Assembly: GCA_026873275.1 (NCBI GenBank)
Contig: JANTUC010000002.1
Span: forward strand, 1,798,001 to 1,862,000
From: Pseudopithomyces maydicus
Taxonomy: Eukaryota; Ascomycota; Dothideomycetes; Pleosporales; Didymosphaeriaceae
Reading direction: 5' to 3'
DNA: 64,000 nt
Shown: positions 56,485-64,000 of the stretch, piece after piece
Position numbering within the stretch: position 1 is the first letter of the stretch
How the letters are laid out: every line of letters begins with the position of its first letter
Program-made: the position numbers and the translations under genes
The notes under the pieces: generated by a model
What the model saw: the letters and a program-made list of their open reading frames with translations, nothing else
Databases searched by the model: none
What the model was told of the DNA's origin: nothing

Positions 56485-57999
56485 ATGAGCTGTCGGTTAA
56501 ACGACCAAGAGGAAGTGACCGGGGAGCATCAACGACTACTAGCCGACGGGACCGACAACGTACCCATCGTAGCCTTTGGTCTACACGACAAGGATGACCC
56601 AAGAAACTGGACTTCAAAACGCAAATGGATGATGGTGGCTGCCATTATTCCAATCGACCTCAGTGTCAGTTGGGGCGCTTCCGGGTTCTCTCCAGCAGTA
56701 TCGGATTTTGCTAACGACATGCACGTGTCGGAGCAAGTTGCGACACTAGGTCTGAGCATGTACATATTAGGCCTCTCAGCTGGCCCAATGAGTCTGGCAC
56801 CTCTCTCGGAATACTTTGGCAGACGCCCGGTGTACGTCATCTCGTATGCGATCTTCCTGCTGCTCCTCCTAGGCACCACGTACGTGGAGAACCTAGGTGG
56901 TTTCCTGGTTCTCCGTTTCTTCTCCGGTTATTTTTCTTCAGTCACAATCAGTAATTTTGGAGGCACTATCGCTGACCTTTTCCACCACCACGATACGGGC
57001 CCTGCGATGTCCCTGTTCCTCTTCGCAGCTACCAACGGGTCGCCAACTGGTTTTGTCTTGTTCTCATTCATTGCACAAGATCGGTCTTGGCGCGCTGTAT
57101 TCCGTATCATGTTCTTCATTTGCCTCGCTTTCTGGATTATACTAGCCGTGGCACTTTGCCTGCTTGGTGAAACCCGACACAGCGTCTTGTTGTCTCGCAG
57201 AGTTAGGAGACAATACAGGGAGCCCGATCACGAAAACCTGAACGTCCCAGACGAGCTCAAGCAGGATACCCCGACGCAAGTGTTCCGAACTGCCTTGATT
57301 CGACCTTTCAAATTTCTCATATCAGAAGCCATTGTTCAATTCGGTGCTCTAGTCAACGGATATCTATATGGTCTTTCGTTCCTTTTTAACGGGGCTTTTC
57401 ACATGATATTCGGAAGTAATGGCTATGGATACAACACGATTGGCATTGGTCTCTCCTTCATGGGCATCGTTTTGGGAATCTCAATGGGTCTGGTTACCAA
57501 CGTCTACCAAGAGCGCTATTATCAGCGACAGGTATCTCAGTCGGATGGTCAAGATGTACCGGAAGCTCGGGTTCATCTTGCCAAGGTGGCTGCGCTTGTT
57601 TTGCCTATTTCCTTGCTTTTCTTTTCTATTACTTCCCAGCCCTTCATCGATTCTATAGTGCCGATCGTGGCCTCCGGATTCTGGGGATGGTCCTTCTATA
57701 CGCTCATTTTAATGACACTGACATACACCGAAGACGCGTATAAAACCTATTCTGCGTCTGCACTAGCAGGGATCGGTTTGGTGCGTAATGTTGCTGGCGC
57801 AGTCTTCCCATTGCTGGGCCGTTTGTTGTTTGTCAAGGTTGGGACTAGGAATGCATGTTTGATATTGACGGCTATGTCTCTGCTCATGACACCTGTTCCC
57901 TTTGTTCTTGCAAGGAGGGGAGAGTCTTTGCGAAGGCGCAGTCCCTGGGCTATTGCACATGAAGATGAGAATGAAGATGAGCACGCCGCAGGAATGTGA
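56485..57999 (+). CDS. MFS drug:H+ antiporter (DHA1 family)
   Basis: Plasma-membrane proton-coupled exporter of the major facilitator superfamily, 12-helix DHA1 type, likely multidrug or polyamine export. I chose the Met of MSCRLNDQEEV (504 residues) over the upstream Met at 56272, because homologues start with a short acidic cytosolic leader. Motifs: DPRNW just before helix 1 (typical of fungal DHA1), the loop 2-3 signature LAPLSEYFGRRPVY, the motif C-like stretch LFLFAATNGSPTG, and a large central loop (RRVRRQYREPD...). The C-terminus is acidic and short. No intron. It stands alone between the Mug72-like gene and the LtrA-family gene; its substrate is unknown. Confidence 0.92.
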   Translation: MSCRLNDQEEVTGEHQRLLADGTDNVPIVAFGLHDKDDPRNWTSKRKWMMVAAIIPIDLSVSWGASGFSPAVSDFANDMHVSEQVATLGLSMYILGLSAGPMSLAPLSEYFGRRPVYVISYAIFLLLLLGTTYVENLGGFLVLRFFSGYFSSVTISNFGGTIADLFHHHDTGPAMSLFLFAATNGSPTGFVLFSFIAQDRSWRAVFRIMFFICLAFWIILAVALCLLGETRHSVLLSRRVRRQYREPDHENLNVPDELKQDTPTQVFRTALIRPFKFLISEAIVQFGALVNGYLYGLSFLFNGAFHMIFGSNGYGYNTIGIGLSFMGIVLGISMGLVTNVYQERYYQRQVSQSDGQDVPEARVHLAKVAALVLPISLLFFSITSQPFIDSIVPIVASGFWGWSFYTLILMTLTYTEDAYKTYSASALAGIGLVRNVAGAVFPLLGRLLFVKVGTRNACLILTAMSLLMTPVPFVLARRGESLRRRSPWAIAHEDENEDEHAAGM

Positions 58000-58702
58000 T
58001 CTAAAGATAAAGAATATTAGGTGTCTGTGTACAGATAAGCTAATCTAAGTTATGGATAAACAGAACGCAGAGAGACTCTAGTTGAATGTAGAGTAGGTAT
58101 ATTTCATCATCACTAACATTGCCCAAAAGTGGCAAGAGTGGTCCACTTTGAAAATGATATATCTACTAATAGAAATCTACTCGTTCAACACGACTGTATG
58201 CGTTTGAACGTTACGTAGCCCTTGGTTATCGAATCTCACACCAACAAGGACAAAAGAGTCCAAACTGAAAGTGGTGATACCAGCACTCCTCTTGGAGATG
58301 GATTGATACATTGATTTTATAGATTCCCCATCTTATAGGTATGGAATCAGCTAGGCAACCTACTGTCCCAGAGCTGCATATACTTGATGAACCGTCTCTT
58401 GCCGATCCACGAAGCATGCATTGATTCACTAAAGAAAAACATTTTTTCATTCTGCTCACGTGTACAGCCTACCTCATAATCATTTCCGGCCTTTACTTTT
58501 TCTCTCTGTTTATGTATTTAGAGTACTAGGAGATAAGACAGGTGACTCGACACCCAGTCTCAGAAGTCGTATTTATTAACAACCTATTTCTACCAACAAC
58601 GTCATACCTGATATGCACCTAATATTCACCTAACCTAGACTCCATGCTAATTCTATACACTGAAGAGAGAGAAAAACCCATGTTAAACCTAGCCATTACC
58701 GC
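58000..58702. other. Convergent 3' flanks
   Basis: About 700 bp of AT-rich DNA between two facing stop codons. No feature recognised. Confidence 0.6.
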
Positions 58703-60947
58703 TCAAGCACCACGGTCATGGCTACTGCTCACGGGCATGTATCCTCCAGCTCTTTGACCCGTCACTGGGGGAGGGCTCATCAACGGAGTCAGCGGGTAAC
58801 TTCCTCGTTCGGTATCGTAGTGTTCGGTACCCGCCACATGTTGCGTGAGTGGCTGCGTATCCTCTAACATAGATTCCGCATGAATACTCCAAGCAGCGGA
58901 TTTCCGGTGATCAAGGAGTGTGGAAGCATGGGGCGAGCGACCCGACGCGTGTTCAGCGTGCTCATGCGTATCGCCATGACCATGACCGTGAACTTCGTAC
59001 TCTTTCGCATAAGGCTGCCCGCTTCGCAGCAGGCGCCAGTTGCACAGTTCAGCACTCAACTTATCGCAGCAGAGGATAAGGAAGATGAGGCTGAGACAAA
59101 CGGGGAGGACCCCTGGAGAACCCAGAAATTGATATAATCCTACTTCGTTGCCAACCAGAGCGCAAAGTATGGCGCCAATGATTAGAGCGAACATGCGTGT
59201 CCCAATGCTGACGAAATCGAATAAATCGTGGCGATGCCGCCGGATTAGGATGAGAAATAGGACGGAGCACGCAATCAGCATACAGAACGATACCCAGTAG
59301 TACATGTATACTAACTTCCAGCTTTTGAGTGCAATTTCATATGCCGTCTGCTTCTCGAGTTTGTCTGCTGGTAGCTTCATGCCGAGTCCCACGTACACCC
59401 CATCGAACATATCAATGCTCATGTTATAAAATGGCGTCGGGATCGAATCCTTGTTGATGTATTTTGTGGCATTCTCCTTAGAACAGATACCTGTTGCATT
59501 GCCAATATTCCAGATTGCTTGTTCCGTGACGGCCTGGAAGGACTGAGTCTCGGTTTTACTCGTGAAAGACCAATAATTTAGAAGTTCGAGAAGCTTGTCG
59601 CGTAGTTTTGTACCGTCCAAGTTTTCTTCCAAACAGTACTTGTCAATAGATGAGTCGATCTTATTCCAATTCTTGATAACGTAGCGTGCAAGAGCAACTT
59701 GTTGGCTTCCTTCTACTACACCAACAATGGCAAGCTGGAAAGGAAAGTGGAGAATGGACCAAATTTGCTGTCGGATGGTTCCGTAATGGCCATGGGGGAA
59801 ATTATCAAAATATAACGCCCATATAAGCACCTGGTCATTGTAAGCCACGTTGCATATATGGTTATTCTGGTCAACGGATTCTCAAATCCTTGAGTCGCTC
59901 CTGTGAATAATGGTGGCTTACCAAAACCCCGATAATGCACATCACCAGGAAACAACCTTCAACATCCAATCCATATTTACCCATCAAACGCGACACTGTT
60001 TTGGTGACACCTATAGCGCCCTCTCCAATGACGATCAGGGTCAATAGACTCATGCGTTCCATCAGATGTGTCTTCTTAAAGCTCAACATCCTCCAAACTG
60101 AAGATATAGTTATTACGGCGATGGCCTCCACGACCATCATGATGTACCAGACGATGTAAACGTTGCGGCGTGAGAAATCGCCTTCTTTGAAAGCAGGTGT
60201 CATCGCAGCAAAAGCCCCAACAGTCAATAGATATAGACCGATAATGAGACCCATCGGGAAATACAGTTTCGAAAATTTCGACCGGATGAGATAGAACTGG
60301 ATCATGCGTGAGTCTATATCGGCTTGAAATGCGACGAGAGAGCCTACCAGTACGACCATATGCTGTAGTGCTAACAAGCCCCTGCTGATCACGAGGGTAT
60401 AGCATAGGATACGGAAATTCTATCAAGGATGTCAACAGGGCTCAAATACATACGGGGATTCCATAAACGTACCGTATTGCTTGCTTTCTGGCCCACTACC
60501 GGTTGCTTTCCAGGATTGAATGATGACCCTACAAGAGCTAACCCTACAAATACAATAAACTGTATTGTCTTGCATACACGCTCGTATAACGAGTCTCTAG
60601 CAAAGCGCACGTCGTGAAGCGTGACTTGAAACCATGAGGACCATAATACGCCGAAGAACCCCACGTATGCTACAAGATAATCGGCGTCTGTTATTGAGTG
60701 GTATGTGGTGAATGTAGCAAGATTGGCGACAAAGAAAAGGTCGAAGAAGAGCTCCACAGTGTTTGCTTCATGGCGCTGGGAGAATACGAGATGTTCGTGA
60801 TCGGCGCCTTCGAGAGGGTCTTCGATCCAAGGCACAGTCTTGTGCAGGCGTTTGAGATGTTTCTCTTTGTCCCTGTTGTGTTATCGTGTTAGCTCCATGC
60901 TCTGCTGTTTTCGCGTTGGGTGACATACACATCTCTTTTGTGTCCAT
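58703..60947 (-). CDS. Low-temperature-requirement A (LtrA) family membrane protein
   Basis: Predicted 680-residue multi-pass membrane protein of the bacterial LtrA family, widespread in fungi, with no established biochemical activity. Four exons: 60931-60947, 60473-60872, 59922-60419 and 58703-59830; all three introns (53-91 bp) have GT..AG ends, and the 17-base first exon joins smoothly into MDTKEMDKEKHLKR. The family hallmark HEANTVELFFDLFFVANLATFT is at about residue 45. About ten hydrophobic helices follow, with a second half carrying ERMSLLTLIVIGEGAIGV, also conserved. A soluble loop of about 120 residues sits after helix 8. The C-terminal cytosolic tail contains a histidine-rich patch (HGHGHGDTHEHAEH) that could bind divalent metals. 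Function unknown. Confidence 0.9.
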
Positions 60948-62179
60948 GGAACGACCAACCCATTATTTATATACAACACCAGCTCCACGACGACAGTGTT
61001 TTCCGGGGGAGAGGCACTATCTCGCAAATTTAGGACGATCCACCCCCAGTCCCCACGGTAGGTGCCTACCCTTTTAACGCAGCCGCCCCTTGCAATGCAG
61101 TCTTGAGGCACGCAATGTTTTTTTTAGGCCGCGACACGGCGTACTGCCAATAGGATGCCCCAGGGGCATTTAATGGTCTGTGCTGTCTGCGCTGTCGTAC
61201 ACCTACGCAAGTATGTGTCCGAGTAGACGGGCTAAGAAATCGAAGCTTTAAGGCCTGTAGCAGCTAGAGTAGAAAGGCCGATATTTCGCCCCACCGGTCT
61301 TTCGAGGCCAGCTAATAATCACCCATATAGCGGACACGTGGGCTTCTACGGGAGAGGTTTGCCATACAAGATTGTGCGGGGGCCGAAAAAGCTTGGTGTG
61401 TCTCCGGCATACTGTATCTACGTTGATCAATTGCGAACAACGGCAAGCGAACAACGGTGGTTATTACAGCCACAGCGAGTCGGCCTGAAATGGGTATCAA
61501 TTATGCCGTTCAATATTGTTAGTCCATGTAAGCCATTCGCTGATACCCCTGTTATTGTGCGGAGAGCTGAGCTGAGGGGCTTGCAGATAACTGTGCCACG
61601 AGTAGGCAAGCGATGTAAATATTCGGCCCGACATTAGGATAGATCCCATAATCTCTCGTCTCCAAACTTTCCAAGTACTCCAAAAAGACGAAATCGTGCA
61701 CGAATAGGTAGCAATATTCTACGCTCTTCGGGCAGAACTAATGGTATTCATGTTGTAGCCAATTTACTAAAACCGCCACACCCCTGCCGCTGGCAAAGGG
61801 TCCAGGAACGACATGCGAATTAGCGTGGTCTGTGATGTTGGTCTAGGCCTCACCCGCGAAGCTCCTGCAAGGTACTGGCCTAGCACAAAAAGATGGCATG
61901 TGCCAAGATCTGTTTACAGACTGAGTGCCACAAAAACTTCATTACACAAGAGATCGCGGCTTCATCAGTCACCATGCTAGCAGGAGAAACGTAGAGCAGT
62001 ACATTTATATACATGCATAGTACATATTCCATCATGAGTATGGACAGTCATACATTAGTTATTAACAGAGTCGAATCAGGTGTGACCCGCTATGCCATGT
62101 TCACACAGGCCGAAGCCGTGAAGGCCAAATATTGCGATCAAACCATACAAGCAGTTGGGCATTGCAGATGGGCATTAGC
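60948..62179. other. Intergenic, no supported gene
   Basis: About 1.2 kb between two minus-strand genes, containing the LtrA-gene promoter. Short overlapping ORFs (61.25-61.65 kb) are not protein-like. No RNA gene or repeat seen. Confidence 0.55.
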
Positions 62180-64000
62180 TTATTTGCGGATTAGCCCGGT
62201 ACGTTCGTTCGCATTGTCCTCTCCCTGACCCTCAACTTCTTCTTCTTCATCTTCTTCCTCATCTTCTTCGTCGCTCCATCCATCAGCTTCCAAGCCACTC
62301 CCGCGAATGCCAAAACTGAGGAGGAAGCCGATGAAGGAGACACCAGCGAAAATACCAAACGCTAGAGCCTCGCCCTTCGGCTGTATCTTGGTTGCAGCCG
62401 TGAATAACGAACCCGAGACAAACGGGCCCGCTGCTCGTCCAGCTGCAGAGAGAGTTTGTGCGAGACCATTCAAGGTACCGAGAACGTTGTGGTTAGGCGC
62501 CGAGTTCGTTATCTGTAGTCCCATTAGGCTTTGGTAATTGTCCGGTTCGGGCGCGTCTTACCAAAAGCAGTGCTGATGTCAGACCACCAACGCTTGCAAC
62601 TGTTTTGATCACAAGTATGAAACCCAGCTCTGCCCACAGCCAGCTCGTTCCAGCCCCGACGCCTTGAAAAGGCCTATCCCCTTTGTGGCCAACCCAAGGC
62701 ATGAGTAAGAAAGCGACGACGAAGGCTGCTAAGCTGATACGATACGTGACCTTGTTTCCTATTCTCTCCCTGAGCTTCCCGTAAATCCCAATTTGAAACA
62801 TGATGGTGATGACGCCAGCGAATGCCAGGGAAAGCCCTACCCCCTTGATGTTCAGACCCCGACCAGTAGGTTCCTGTTCTTCTGCGAATATAGGATATAG
62901 AGAATTATACGATATATTGGCGAGCTGAAAGATAAAATATGTGACAAGCAATAGCATTGTATCGCGGTTCAGAACCTCTTTCTTCGTAAGGGCTTCACCC
63001 GAAGATTCTGGGAACAAGACCGGAGGCGAGTCATCCGATTCGTTGTCAGACGCTTGGTCTTCATCTTCTTCTTGAATCTCGCCCAAGTGGGGATGGTGAT
63101 GACGGTTTTTGCGTTTCTGGATCAAGCGTTTGATGTACGTAGGTCGCGTAGAGCTTGTAAACTGCCACAGCCACGAGAACAGGTCCCCAACACGCTTGCC
63201 CAGTGGCGCAAGGTTCTTCGCTTCCTCGAGACTCTCCTCCAGGAAAACCATGCACACAAGCAGGTCGATGGCCAGGACGGCAGCAGCGAAGAGGTTTGGG
63301 AAAAGGTACGGGTAGGGGTTCGATCGATGTCGGTCAAAGGGGTGGCGATGCATGACCAAGACACCGCCCACAATGGGTCCTGTAATGGCACCAAGGCCAT
63401 ACACAACGGGTAAGTAGGTGAAGGCTCTGGATTGATTGGTCCGGTCTGTGATCTCGCCTAGGCAGGTGGACACGACGCCTGCATTGCCATTGACAAGGCC
63501 CATGAAGACCTGCACCAGTATCGCCTGCCAAAGTGTGCGGCAAAAGCCAAATGCCACAAAGCAGAGGAGGGTCAGGAAGGTGCCCGTGACGACGACAGGC
63601 TTACGCCCAACGCGGTCAGAGAGCCAACCCCAGAAGAAGTTTGTCGCAAACTGGGCAAGGGCAAACGACGAGGCAATCAAGCCCACGTACAAGCCTGCCT
63701 GGCCGTCTCTGACCTCGGGGAATGACTTGGCCATCTCGGGGAGGTACGGGCTAATGGAATTGAGAGCTGTCTGCTCGGCGAGAGCAATGACTGCCAGCAC
63801 AGCGAGCTGCTTGGTCGGCAATGGGGACTCATGGTTGCTATCGTCCGAGTCGGAGGCGTGGCTGTGGCCCGAGGCAGATGCCTGGGAGCCCCCAGAGGAC
63901 GGCCGCGTGTGCTGGGTGCACGTATGGGGAACGTCTGGTAGTGAAGCGTGGATGATTGGCGCGGGTCGAGGGTAGGACGCGTGCGGCCCATGATGGCATT
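62180..64000 (-). CDS. MFS transporter (tetracycline-resistance / ZIFL-like), 5' end cut by window edge
   Basis: Twelve-helix major facilitator exporter. The body exon runs from beyond 64000 to 62562; a 49-bp intron (62513-62561) leads to the last exon, 62180-62512. Motifs: AEQTALNSISPYLP in helix 1, the loop 2-3 signature GWLSDRVGRKPVV, VNGNAGVV, and ITGPIVGG in the helix 5 position. The central loop is long, His/Asp/Glu-rich and disordered (KNRHHHPHLGEIQEEDEDQ), and the C-terminus is very acidic. The N-terminal leader is Ser/His-rich and stays open to the window edge without a Met in frame, so the start codon or a first exon lies outside. This resembles vacuolar or plasma-membrane transporters such as yeast YCR023C; substrate unknown. 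Confidence 0.9.

Overview
The window looks like nuclear DNA of a filamentous ascomycete, most likely a Dothideomycete. That placement is an inference from gene content and style: a fungal non-reducing polyketide synthase, a fungal rhodopsin-fold membrane protein, an LtrA-type membrane protein and a GH32 invertase, plus conserved genes interrupted by very short introns (about 43-70 bp) with GT..AG ends and CTGAC/CTAAC-like branch sites. I see no rRNA, tRNA, CRISPR array or intact transposon.

Region 1 (1-18 kb) is metabolic. A ferric reductase gene runs off the left edge. It is followed by a compact candidate polyketide cluster: a GMC oxidoreductase, an O-methyltransferase and a 7-TM rhodopsin-domain protein on the minus strand, then a non-reducing PKS (SAT-KS-AT-PT-ACP-ACP-TE) on the plus strand. 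The PKS and the 7-TM gene share a 650-bp divergent promoter. I see no pathway transcription factor or exporter inside the group.

Region 2 (18.6-37.3 kb) is a housekeeping block: ribosomal protein eL43, XPF/Rad1 nuclease, a Trp-rich protein with an internal duplication, a GPI-anchored serine/proline-rich protein, exocyst Sec6, Dph3, frataxin, AP-3 sigma, a single-pass Ser/Thr-rich membrane protein, a TMEM135-like protein and a bHLH factor. Several genes form close divergent pairs (XPF/Trp-rich, Sec6/Dph3, frataxin/AP-3 sigma).

Region 3 (37.3-45.4 kb) is AT-richer and gene-poor. It holds a small 80-residue protein gene with a TATA box, a secreted invertase and three unrecognised minus-strand ORFs in a row.

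Region 4 (45.4-64 kb) has the RNase P subunit Rpr2 divergent to the mRNA-export helicase Sub2, then a 4.4-kb stretch without a recognisable gene but with microsatellites, then a Mug72-like ketopantoate reductase-family gene, an MFS transporter, an LtrA-family protein and a second MFS transporter cut by the right edge.

The most striking cross-cutting observation is that at least four conserved genes (ferric reductase, PKS, invertase, Mug72-like) are each interrupted by an apparent loss of one base, usually in a short homopolymer, while long housekeeping ORFs such as XPF and Sec6 are intact. Either the consensus has homopolymer under-calls or several accessory genes are freshly broken. The answer decides whether the polyketide pathway and the invertase are functional.
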